Assembly: GCF_024323335.1 (NCBI RefSeq)
Contig: NC_066581.1
Coordinates: forward strand, 443,449,816 to 443,513,815
DNA length: 64,000 nt
Reading direction: 5' to 3'
DNA from: Lathyrus oleraceus
Lineage: Eukaryota; Streptophyta; Magnoliopsida; Fabales; Fabaceae
This document shows, one piece after another, positions 54,494 through 63,888 of this stretch. Within the stretch, counting starts at the first letter, position 1, and each line of letters opens with the position of its first letter. Under the pieces are notes generated by a model that saw only the letters and a list, made by a program, of their open reading frames with translations, did not search any database and was not told the origin of the DNA. The position numbers and the translations under genes are program-made.

Positions 54494-55867
54494 TGAAGGA
54501 GAATTGCCATCCAAGACGCAGCGGAATTTAAATATTTCTCCATTTAGTGATCCTTACGAATGGGCATGATCAGTGATAGAATCGTTACCTCTTGTGGCGA
54601 TTCAAACCTTTGGTGCAGATCTCTGATAATGATCAAAACCTTTGATACAGATCCACGGGGCGATCACGAACGTTGAACGATGAGAACGTCTCTACTCAGT
54701 CCACACGAACGGATTCTTTCAATCGCAGTGCTAGCTGTTATGAATGAAGGCTTTGAGTGAGAGAAAGAGGAAAACAAAATTCCAAGTCTCTACTTGAATT
54801 TCTGTCTGAGTGGATTAGAGTGACAATGCTTCTACCCAAGGGGTTCTATTTATAGAACCACTTGTGTGGGCTTCAAGCTAAAAAGCCCACTTAAGTGTAT
54901 TTTGGCCCATATCTTATAATATGCCCAAAATCACTTAAGTATTTGGTACCTTACCATATTTCGTCTCCCACTTAAGTGCACCGTACCTTACGGTGTTCCT
55001 TAGTTACTCTATCTCTCATCAATCCGTCCTTTGTGTGTGACCCTATAGGTTATCGCGGCGTTGGAAATTATATTAAATCACGCATTTAACATAATAAATA
55101 GTGAGCGGTATCTAGCAACACATCACTGCTACCCAAGTCATGAAAATGTCATGTGATCTGACAAAACGTCCTGTGATAATAATTATGTGTATAATTACCC
55201 CTTTTCCCTTATGTCTATATTGAACACAAGGTATAGACCGTGTCACCCTTGTCCAGTTCAATATTGGGCCCATAGACATTTATCCTGTTACGCAGGATTG
55301 GCAAATTCCATCTAGGACACTCATGTCCCTCAGCATGCTTCGTGGAGTACCCATCAACTGTCTTTTGGTTATCCAATTACGGACAATGTTGGATCAGCAA
55401 TAAAGCACTCGACTCTACATCTAGGATCCATAGTGGTTTCAGGTCGAAGAGTGGTATACACTATTATCACCATGAGAATAACTTATGACACTTTACATAA
55501 CTTTCTATATAGTATTCTCATAGCGGGTCAATCCGGTATAAATATTACTCCTAATATTCATACCTATGTTTAAGACTTGATAACTCTTTATCCATGATCC
55601 ATGAGATGTGATCATCAGTCTACAAACATAATAGTCTTAATGCATTAATGTTATCCCACTTCACATTAAAGCTCGACTACGGATACTTTAAGAACAGTGC
55701 CCTTATGTTTAATGTGTTCTCATGATTAAGTCACACTTAATACATTAAACGGACTATCTATTCTAGGGACTTTATTAATCAACCATAATAAAGAAAATGC
55801 CTTTTATTATTAATAAATAATTCGATACAAGTACCAAAAGTATTGGCCTCTAGGGCTTACACCAACA
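54494..55867 (-). repeat. 3' LTR of nested copia
   Basis: 1374 bp. Retains 66 bp (54717-54782) missing from the other LTR. GGTTCTAT-TT-ATAGAACC (54842-54859) is an almost perfect palindrome; its minus strand contains TATAAATAG, a good TATA box. Confidence 0.94.
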
Positions 55868-55881
55868 ATCTCCCACTAGCA
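55868..55881 (-). other. Polypurine tract of nested copia
   Basis: Minus strand GCTAGTGGGAGAT adjacent to the 3' LTR; a weak but correctly placed tract. Confidence 0.7.
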
Positions 55882-56256
55882 CTAGAGCCAATTAGACATA
55901 CCCCGTATGCCCATTGATCTAGTATGGCCATCATGCTTCTGCTGCGCAAGAGGCTTTGTCAGTGGGTCAACTATATTGTCAAGTGTAGGTACTTTACATA
56001 TTTTTGCACAACGCCTAAGTATGTGTTTGGATCGTTGGTGAGACCTAGGCTCCTTAGCTTGTGCGATAACACCATTGTTATCAATATATAGACCAATGGG
56101 ATCCACAATGCTAGGGACTATGCCAAGTTTATTGATCCAAACAGCTTCCTTTGCTGCACTTAAGGCAGCAATATACTCGGCCTCAGTTGTAGAATCAGCA
56201 ACTGCATCTTGCGTTGAACTTTTCAAGCTCACAGTGCCTCCATTTAAGCAAAACAC
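55882..56256 (-). pseudogene. RNase H remnant of nested copia
   Basis: Reads SLKSSTQDAVADSTTEAEYIAALSAAKEAVWI, LYIDNNGVIAQAKEPRSHQRSKHI and DNIVDPLTKPLAQQKHDGH. The family motif is complete except for a deletion of about a dozen residues after SKHILRR and a few residues before LGIVPS. The domain would degrade the RNA template. Confidence 0.85.
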
Positions 56257-56320
56257 ATAACCAGATTGGAATCATTCATATTAAAGCATCTCAGCACTTT
56301 GTCTATGTATGTACTCTGAC

Positions 56321-56620
56321 TTAGGCCAAGCAGTTTTGTGATCTATCTCTATAGATTCTAATTCCTAATATATAGGCTGCTTCACCTAGGTCCTTCATAG
56401 AAAAGCATTTCCCCAACCAAGACATTACTTGTTGCAAGGTAGGGATATCGATTCCAATGAGTAATATGTCATCTACATATAATACCAGGAATACGATCAT
56501 GCTCCCACTAACCTTCTTGTAGACACAAGTCTCATCTTCGTTCTTGATGAATCCATACAGTTTTACTGTTTCATCAAAATGAAGATTCCATGAGTAGGTC
56601 ACAGGCTCATCTTGATCCAT
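56321..56620 (-). pseudogene. RT C-terminal remnant of nested copia
   Basis: Contains FDETVKLYGFIKNEDETCVYKK, the catalytic box LYVDDILLIG and WLGKCFSMKDLGEAAYILGI. The N-terminal half of RT (the AFLNG region) is deleted; the start in this frame lies right at the deletion. Confidence 0.85.
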
Positions 56621-57350
56621 GAGTAATACATCACCTTGATCAGATATCCATATATCTCAGGTAGGTGACGTATCCTGCCTGACCTACGCTGGTCTTGTTC
56701 TATTTGAGCAGGTTGCTCTTACACAACTACTTGTGTTTCCTGCTCTAATTCCTCCATAGGTGTATCGATACTTTGTGATTCTTGAATTTCTTCAAGTTCT
56801 ACTTTCCTCCCACTGATTCCTTTGGAAATAAAATCCCTTTCTAGGAAAACTCAAGTTCGAGCGACAAACACTTTGCCCTCAGAAGGATTGTAGAAATAAT
56901 ATCCTCTTGTTTCTTTAGGATACCCCACAAATAAGCATTTGTCAGATTTGGGCTCAAGCTTAGTTGAAATTTGTCGTTTCACATAAACTTCGCAACCCCA
57001 AATCTTCATGTAAGACATATGTGGTCTCTTACCACTCCATATCTCATATGGTGTCTTTTCAACCTTTTGGATGGAACACGGTTAAGTGTGTAAGCTGATG
57101 TCAATGGTGTATGTCCTCAAAAGGAGTTTGGAAGATTGGTGTGACTCATCATGGATCGGACCATGTCCAACAGAGTTCGATTTCTTCTCTCAGATACACC
57201 CTTCCATTGGGATGTGCCAGGAGGAGTAAGTTGGGATAGGATCCCACACTCTTTCAGATGGTCATCAAACTCTAAGATTAAATACTCACTACTTCGATCT
57301 GATCGAAGAGTTTTAATATTCTTACCTAGTTGGTTTTAACTCGTTAGGTT
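56621..57350 (-). pseudogene. Integrase and integrase-RT linker fragments, nested copia
   Basis: Minus strand of 57310-57120 encodes RSDRSSEYL, CGILSQLTPPGTSQ and RRNRTLLDMVRSMM: the second D and the E region of integrase. Then AYTLNRVPSKR (57110-57060), YGVVRDHICLT-type text and a KCLSLELEF-type linker, all with stops. The integrase finger and first catalytic D are deleted between this and the gag-protease ORF. Confidence 0.75.
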
Positions 57351-58616
57351 TCACCCTTTTGTATTAATGTTATTAATAGGCATTTCAAGATCAAGGACAT
57401 ACAGTCCATTGTTCATTTGTGCAGTAGCATAGAATATATCATTCAAATAAATTGAGCAACAATTGTTCTTTATTATAAATGAAAAACCAAACTTGTCCAA
57501 ACAAGAAACGAAAATAATATTCCTACTAATTGCAGGTACATAATAACAGTCCTCTAACTGAATTATTAAACCATTAGGTAAAGTCAATACAAAAGTTCCT
57601 ACGGCTAAAGCAGCAACCTTTTCTCCATAGCCAACTCGTTGGTCGACTTTACCTTTTGCCAAATCTCTACTCCTTTTTAGTTCTTGCACATTTGTACAAA
57701 TGTGAGAACTGCATCCAGTATCTAATACCCATGATGCAGAAGTAGATAAATTAATAACAAAAATACCTGAAGTTGAAGTCTCTACTCCATTCTTCTTATC
57801 TTCCAGGTACTTTGGGCAGTTCCTCTTCCAGTGTCCGGTCTTACCGCAATGGAAGCAGGTGCCTTCTTTTGCTATGCCTCCACTAGGCTTCAAAGCAGCA
57901 GTGGATTTGGGATTGGCAACGTCCTTCCCCTTCCCCTTATCACTCTTCTTAGTGGGCCTTTTATTCTGTCTCTTTCCATTTCCGATCATCAGAATGGACT
58001 TCCCTTTTGACTTCAGATTCTGCTCGGAAGTTCTTAACATGGCGAGCAGTTCATGAAGAGATTTGTCCATATCAATCATATTGAAATTTAGGACAAATTG
58101 ACTGAAACTATCTGGCAACGATTGCAAGATCAAATCAGTTGCAAGTTCCTTTTCGAGGGGAAAACCCAATCTCTCAAGGTTTTCCGCATACCCAATCATC
58201 TTGAGTACATGGGGACCTACAGGGGCTCCCTCAGCTAACTTGCTTTGAAAAAGGGCTTTTGAAACTTCAAACCTCTCATGCCTTGCTTGCTCTTGATAGA
58301 GCAACTTCAGGTGTTCGATCATATCGAACGCCGACATGTTCTCATGTTGCTTTTGCAATTCTGAGTTCATGGTAGCCAGCATGAGACAAGCAGTTTCATT
58401 GGCATCATCGACATGCTTCTTATAAGCATCTCTTTCTGCCTTAGGTGCAGAACTAGGAGGTTCCTCTTCAGGAACAGGTGTCTCCAAGACATACAGCTTT
58501 TTATCATGTTTGAGGACAATCCTCAGGTTTCGGTGCCAATCCAGAAAATTTGTCCCAGACAATTTTTCCTTATCAAGGATTGATCGCAGGATGTTGTTAG
58601 AGGTGTTTGCTGTCAT
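57351..58616 (-). CDS. Gag-protease of nested copia (truncated polyprotein)
   Basis: 421 codons from ATG 58616. Gag start ILDKEKLSGTNFLDWHRNLRIVLKHDKKLYVLE, UBN2-like helical core (ACLMLATMNSELQKQHEN, RFEVSKALFQSKLAEG, LATDLILQSLPDSF), basic KKSDKGKGKD patch, CX2CX4HX4C knuckle (CFHCGKTGHWKRNC, near residue 255) and protease with WVLDTGCSSHI (D-T-G, near residue 296) plus the LPNGLIIQLEDCYYVPAI strand. The frame runs out at the deletion into integrase. This is the best preserved ORF of the element and could still give Gag. Confidence 0.88.
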   Translation of the reverse strand: MTANTSNNILRSILDKEKLSGTNFLDWHRNLRIVLKHDKKLYVLETPVPEEEPPSSAPKAERDAYKKHVDDANETACLMLATMNSELQKQHENMSAFDMIEHLKLLYQEQARHERFEVSKALFQSKLAEGAPVGPHVLKMIGYAENLERLGFPLEKELATDLILQSLPDSFSQFVLNFNMIDMDKSLHELLAMLRTSEQNLKSKGKSILMIGNGKRQNKRPTKKSDKGKGKDVANPKSTAALKPSGGIAKEGTCFHCGKTGHWKRNCPKYLEDKKNGVETSTSGIFVINLSTSASWVLDTGCSSHICTNVQELKRSRDLAKGKVDQRVGYGEKVAALAVGTFVLTLPNGLIIQLEDCYYVPAISRNIIFVSCLDKFGFSFIIKNNCCSIYLNDIFYATAQMNNGLYVLDLEMPINNINTKG

Positions 58617-58964
58617 GGTAATCTACATAAGGATTAATGAAAATATAAGTATCATTGACATATTCAATTAGGCCTTTAATTAAATATGCTCCCACTATTT
58701 TACTCAAAACAAATGACCCTCATCATCTGATTCGGAAAATCCCGTTGGAAGATTTTCTAGTGGGTCGAGATCCATATTTCACTTCGTTCTAAGTCCGCGT
58801 AGGCGGATTACACAAAACTAGGTTATTTAGGTAGGAACTCCTTCCAATTGTATCTCATACAACTCTCGAAAATTTCAATTGGGTGAATAACTCCTTATTC
58901 CAATCCATCATATGGATTATTCCCAACTCTTGCTTCTAAACATATATAAGAAAATTATAATCAA

Positions 58965-59276
58965 GTTTGACTCATCGTTTTAGCAGTTGGATATTACAAT
59001 TATCCCATCGCACCTTAACTAATACAAAACATGCACCTCGCGTAGGCGAAACCTACACTATTCGATACCAGTCTTGATGAGTGCTAAAACTTGGAAAGCA
59101 AACATATATAATATTCTCATAATTTGTTTAGTTAAGTTTGACCCATTGTTTTAACAGTTAGATATTACAATTATCCCATCGCACCTTACTAATATATAGA
59201 TCATGCACCTCGCGTAGGCGAAACCTACATTATCCATTACTAGTCTTGATGAGTGTTAAAACTTGGAAAGCATAAA
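58965..59276 (-). repeat. 171 bp tandem duplication
   Basis: Copies start GTTTGACTCATCG (58965) and GTTTGACCCATTG (59136) and share GGATATTACAATTATCCC-type, GCACCTCGCGTAGGCGAAAC and CTTGATGAGTG blocks, with about 10% differences. Confidence 0.9.
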
Positions 59277-59821
59277 CTTAATATTTAATTTGGGGGAATT
59301 GCAATTTTTCTGATCTCATCGGCTTGTTTATCATATAAACCGTCTCTCACATGCATCAACATACATTCACATGCATCAACATACATACAAACAAAATGAA
59401 ACAGTTATGGCCCCTAGCGCAATTGTTCTCCCAAGCCAATGAGAGAACCTAAGCTAACCTAACAACGATCTAAGCTTCTCCAAGCAAGATCTTCAAGGTT
59501 GTCCTCCTTTGGCACTGACTTCTTTGCTTTTTTCATATCATTACATTACATGAAAGAAAATCATTTTACATACGAGAGAGTGAGATGAGAAAAGAAGTTA
59601 CATTTGGGAGATTAAGAGAGAGGCACGACACGCAGGTCGTATTTTAAAAACCCAAAACAAAACAAAGGAAAACTAAGGCCATAACCGATCACCACAAGAC
59701 AATAATTAACACTTTATTATTATTATTATTATTAATTCCTTTAATTAATTAAAATCAAATTAAATTTCGACGATCGATCACACTACGCAGAGTTAGCCAG
59801 GGGTCCGCTGCCCGGACAGCG

Positions 59822-60057
59822 GGAAACCGGTTAACACTGTTTGAAAATGTCTTGGAAAACTGTTTTCCGCCTTGCGTTAACCGGTTAACCAAATGCGTTA
59901 ACCGGTTAACACTGTTTGAAAATCTCAAAAATTTTATTTCGCATTCTGTTAACCGGTTAACCATATGCGTTAACCGGTTAACACTGTTCCAAAAATGTTT
60001 AGAAGGCTGTGTTCAGTTTCTCGTTAACCGGTTAACCATACACGTTAACCGGTTAAC
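59822..60057 (-). repeat. Paired GTTAACCGGTTAAC palindromes, 21 bp spacing
   Basis: Six perfect 14 bp palindromes start at 59876, 59897, 59948, 59969, 60023 and 60044: three pairs, each exactly 21 bp start to start. A degenerate copy at 59822-59835 fits as the second member of a fourth pair. The underlying tandem unit is 72-75 bp. Each palindrome contains CGGTTA on both strands, a match to the CNGTTR consensus of plant MYB factors. Confidence 0.92.
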
Positions 60058-60468
60058 ACTGTTCGGAAAAGTGTTTAGAACGCACAACTCTTGTGCAGTC
60101 AAACCCCAATCGCATAACTCTCTGACAACACAACCCTTGTGCCGTCACTAACCCTGATGCACCAATTTCAGACCGTCAAACACATCTCGATTGTTAATTC
60201 AGTATGATTGATCAACACGTCATTGCTTCACCATACTAATGTCGGATCAAGAAGCAAACAACCACTGATCGCTCAAAGGAAAACAATCATTGAGGGTTTG
60301 AATGAACGAAACGAGAACACTATATCATATATAATGTATTTTGCATCAGGATTACATATATCACATATATGTAACATGATCGATCTCAATTTAACCTTTG
60401 AGTCATTCTGTCTTTAATCATATTATTACAGAACAAAAACAGTTATCAGATTCATGGTTTCGTAAGTG

Positions 60469-60480
60469 GCTCTGATACCA
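60469..60480 (-). other. Primer binding site, initiator tRNA-Met type
   Basis: Minus strand TGGTATCAGAGC, one base from the LTR at 60482. Confidence 0.9.
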
Positions 60481-60481
60481 C

Positions 60482-61790
60482 TGAAGGAGAATTGCCATCC
60501 AAGGCGGAGCGGAATTTAAAAATTTCTCCATTTAGTGATCCTTACGAATGGGCATGATCAGTGATAGAATCGTTACCTCTTGTGGCGATTCAAACCTTTG
60601 GTGCAGATCTCTGATAATGATCAAAACCTTTGATACAGATCCACGGGGCGATCACGAACATTGAACGATGACAACGTCTCTACTCAGTCCACATGAACGG
60701 ATTCCAAGTCTCTACTTGAATTTCTGTCTGAGTGGATTGGAGTGACAATGCTTCTACCCAAGGGGTTCTATTTATAGAACCACTTGTGTGGGCTTCAAGC
60801 TAAAAAGCCCACTTAAGTGTATTTTGGCCCATATCTTATAATATGCCCAAAATCACTTAAGTATTTGGTACCTTACCATATTTCGTCTCCCACTTAAGTG
60901 CACCATACCTTACGGTGTTCCTTAGTTACTCTATCTCTCATCAATCCGTCCTTTGTGTGTGACCCTATAGGTTATCGCGGCGTTGGCAATTATATTAAAA
61001 CACGCATTTAACATAATAAACAGTGAGCGGTATCTAGCAACACATCACTGCTACCCAAGTCACGAAAATGTCATGTGATCTGACAAAACCTCCTGTGATA
61101 ATAATTATGTGTATAATTACCCCTTTGCCCTTATGTCTATATTGAACACAAGGTATAGACCGTGTCACCCTTGTCCAGTTCAATATTAGGCCCATAGACA
61201 TTTATCATGTTACGCAGGATTGGCAAATTCCATCTAGGACACTCATGTCCCTCAGCATGCTTCGTGGAGTACCCATCAACTGTCTTTATGGTTATCGAGT
61301 TATGGACAATGTTGGATCAGCAATAAAGCACTCGACTCTACAACTAGGATCCATAGTGGTTTCAGGTCGAAGAATGGTATACACTATTATCACCATGAGA
61401 ATAACTTATGACACTTTGCATAACTTTCTATATAATATTCTCATAGCGGGTCAATCCGGTATAAATATTACTCCTAATATTCATACCTATGTTTAAGACT
61501 TGATAACTCTTTATCCATGATCCATGAGATGTGATCATCAGTCTACAAACATAATAGTCTTAATGCTTTAATGTTATCCCACTTCACATTAAAGCTCGAC
61601 TACGGATACTTTAAGAACAATGCCCTTATGTTTAATGTGTTCTCATGATTAAGTCACACTTAATACATTAAACGGACTATCTATTCTAGGGACTTTATTA
61701 ATCAACCATAATAAAGAAAATTCCTTTTATTATTAATAAATAATTCGATACAAGTACCAACAGTATTGGCCTCAAGGGCTTACACCAACA
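60482..61790 (-). repeat. 5' LTR of nested copia
   Basis: 1309 bp. Lacks 66 bp relative to 54494-55867; the junction is at ATTC 60701-60704. Keeps the palindromic TATA region (60764-60781). Confidence 0.94.
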
Positions 61791-61795
61791 GAAAG

Positions 61796-62337
61796 GACCG
61801 TTAGAGTGATGCCAGAATATTGACCTTTGATGAGCATTCAATATCATTACTTCTGTGTTTCTTGCCATAACCCTATTGTCTCCCTGAATAACTTCTTTCC
61901 AAATGTACTTTCTTTCCATTTGAGGAAGTTATTACCGTTACTCTTTCTGGATTGGAGAATCTTCATCAGAGTTTATGTTGTCTCGGAGTTTCTATGACAA
62001 CTGGAGATGCGTTGAGGTTACGTCAGAGCTTCTGAGAGTACTGGTGTTTTAGATCATCAGAACTGAGTCCAGTGGAAGTTTAGAGCTTCTGGTATTCTGC
62101 TGTCCTGTTTTGCTCAGAGTCAGAACTTCTAGAGCGCACTTCTTCTTCAGATGCTTCTGATCTTCTAATACTTTGTATCTGATCAGACTTTGTATCTGAT
62201 AAATCGATCAGATTCCTTTGTAGCTGTTCAAAGTCCTGCACACGTAGAGAATTTTCGTTAGGGTGCCATTTTTGGTTTCATCCTTTGTTATCATCAAAAT
62301 CCTGGAATTATATTGTAGAACTAATCTTGTTCTTACA
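61796..62337 (-). repeat. 5' LTR of minus-strand SIRE-type element, outer part
   Basis: 542 bp that continue 54044-54493 once the nested copia and one GAAAG copy are removed. Contains both AGAGCTTCTG repeats (62025, 62082) of which the other LTR keeps one. Confidence 0.9.
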
Positions 62338-62342
62338 TGGGG

Positions 62343-63888
62343 CACTCCTGGAAGAGTCTGTTAAGAAGGGGTTGATTGAGTTGCTACGAGAATATGTCGA
62401 CGTCTTTTCCTGGTCATATGAAGAGATGGTTGGTCTGGATACTGATATCGTGCAACATTTCTTGCCTTTGAAGCCTGAGTGCGTGCCTGTAAAGAAGAAG
62501 CTCGGAAGAACTCATCCTGATATGGTAGTGAAGATTAAAGAAGAAGTTCATAAGCAAATTGATGTGGGGTTTCTGGTGACTTCTACATATCCTCAATGGG
62601 TGGCCAATATTGTGCCCATGCCCAAGAAAGATGGAAAAGTCTGAATGAGTGTGGACTATCGAGACTTGAATAAAGTTTGTCCGAAAGAGGATTTTCCTCT
62701 ACCACATATTGATATGTTGGTAGATAATACAGCTAAGTTCAATGTCTTCTCATTTATGGACAGATTTTCCGGATATAATCAGATTAAAATGGCACCCGAG
62801 GATATGGAGAAGACAACATTCATCACACCTTGGGGAACATTTTGTTATCGAGTGATGCCCTTCGGTTTGAAGAACCCCGGAGCCACGTATCAACGAGCTA
62901 TGACTACCTTGTTTCATGATATGATGCACAAGGAGATCGAGGTATATGTTGATGATATGATTGTGAAGTCGAGAACGGAAGTTGAGCATGTAGAGTACTT
63001 GTTGAAGCTTTTTCAGCGTTTGAGGAAGTACAAACTCCGCCTAAATCCGAAAAAGTGTACATTTGTAGTCCGTTCCGGCAAGTTATTGGGCTTTATTGTC
63101 AATGAAAGAGGTATTGAAGTTGATCCTGCCAAGGTCAAAGCAATACAAGAGATGCCTGCTCCCAAAACTAAGAAGCAAGTCCGAGGTTTTCTCGGCCGCT
63201 TGAATTATATTTCCAGATTTATATCCCACATGACTGCCACATGTGCGCCTATACTCAAGCTCCTCCAGAAAGATCAGCGTCATGATTGGACCGAGGATTG
63301 CCAGAAGGCCTTTGACAGTATCAAAGAGTATCTGTCCGAGCCTCCGATTCTGTCTTCGCCTGTTGAAGGGAGACCCTTGATTATGTACTTGACTGTTCTT
63401 GAAGACTCTATGGGTTGTGTATTCGGTCAACAAGATGAATCAGGGAAGAAAGAGTATGCTATCTACTACCTGAGTAAGAAGTTCACTGATTGTGAGTCTC
63501 GATACTCAATGCTTGAGAAGACATGTTGTGCTTTGGCTTGGGCTGCTAAGCGTTTACGCCTGTATATGTTGAATCATACCACTTGGTTGATATCCAAAAT
63601 GGATCCAATCAAGTATATCTTTGAGAAGCCTGCTTTAACTGGGAGGATTGCCCGATGGAAGATGCTGTTGTATGAGTATGATATTGAGTATCTAGCTCAG
63701 AAAGCTATTAAAGGTAGTATCTTGGCTGACCACTTGGCACATCAATCAATTGAGGATTATCAGTCTGTTTAGTACGACTTCTCTGATGAGGAGATTCTGT
63801 ATTTGAAAATGAAAGATTGCGATGAGCCAACGCTTGATGAAGGGCCCGAGCCTGGTTCTCGATGGAGCATGGTGTTTGATGGTGCTGT
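62343..63888 (+). pseudogene. RT and RNase H of outer Ogre (continued)
   Basis: Continues the RT exon: ALLEESVKKGLIELL, VFSWSYEEMVGLD, KKLGRTHPDM, then RT proper with VDYRDLNKVCPKEDFPLP, FSFMDRFSGYNQIKM, CYRVMPFGLKNPGATYQRAM and the box EVYVDDMIVKSR (near 62940). The RT-linked RNase H follows (RPLIMYLTVLE, IYYLSKKFTDCE, LAWAAKRLRLYM). A TGA at 62642-62644 replaces the residue before MSVDYRD, and TAG at 63770 another before YDFSDEE. The second RNase H starts at WSMVFDGAV and is cut at once by the LTR at 63889. Confidence 0.9.

Larger units (their letters stand above)
58617..60468 (-). other. 1.85 kb leader of nested copia
   Basis: No supported gene. Contains a 171 bp tandem duplication (58965-59276), a TTA microsatellite (59711-59735) and a palindrome array (59822-60057). 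Such a leader is several times longer than usual for copia elements. Confidence 0.7.
54494..61790 (-). mobile_element. Deleted Ty1/copia element nested in the SIRE-type LTR
   Basis: 7.3 kb, LTRs starting (plus strand) TGAAGGAGAATTGCC and ending TACACCAACA, perfect GAAAG duplications, primer site at 60469 and purine tract at 55868 giving minus orientation. Gag-protease is open; integrase, RT and RNase H survive only as pieces joined by deletions, so it is non-autonomous. The leader is unusually long (1.85 kb) and holds tandem and palindromic repeats. LTRs differ at 2-3% of sites plus a 66 bp deletion. The copia sub-lineage is not assigned; it is not SIRE. Confidence 0.92.
44917..62337 (-). mobile_element. 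SIRE/Maximus-type copia with env-like ORF, minus strand
   Basis: Bounded by TGGGG duplications and by LTRs starting (plus strand) TGAAGGTGAG and ending CTTGTTCTTACA. Primer site at 54030 and purine tract at 45856 show minus orientation. Sense order: 5' LTR (62337-54044, itself split), gag, protease, integrase, RT, RNase H, env-like ORF, 3' LTR. Without the nested copia at 54494-61790 it is about 10.1 kb. Gag type, coiled coil after the knuckle and the env-like ORF place it in the SIRE/Maximus lineage. LTRs differ at about 5% of sites in the part I compared, and several stops break pol. Confidence 0.92.
14733..63888 (+). mobile_element. Outer Ogre Ty3 retrotransposon, split by three nested insertions
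   Basis: Starts with an LTR of 4.6 kb opening TGTAAGACCC, followed by a tRNA-Arg-type primer site, ORF1, gag, protease, a candidate intron and RT/RNase H. After removing insertions the visible parts are 14733-20621, 39797-44916 and 62343-63888 (about 12.5 kb). Integrase, 3' UTR and 3' LTR lie beyond the window. Interruptions: a minus-strand Ogre derivative in ORF1, a minus-strand SIRE-type copia in the RT exon, and a minus-strand Ogre LTR at 63889. Long LTRs, ORF1 before gag and the pro/RT intron are diagnostic of Ogre. Many in-frame stops make it inactive. Confidence 0.9.

Noticed and set aside
59755..60151. ORFs on both strands with repeated VNRLT
   Set aside because: They are translations of the GTTAACCGGTTAAC palindrome, which reads the same on both strands.
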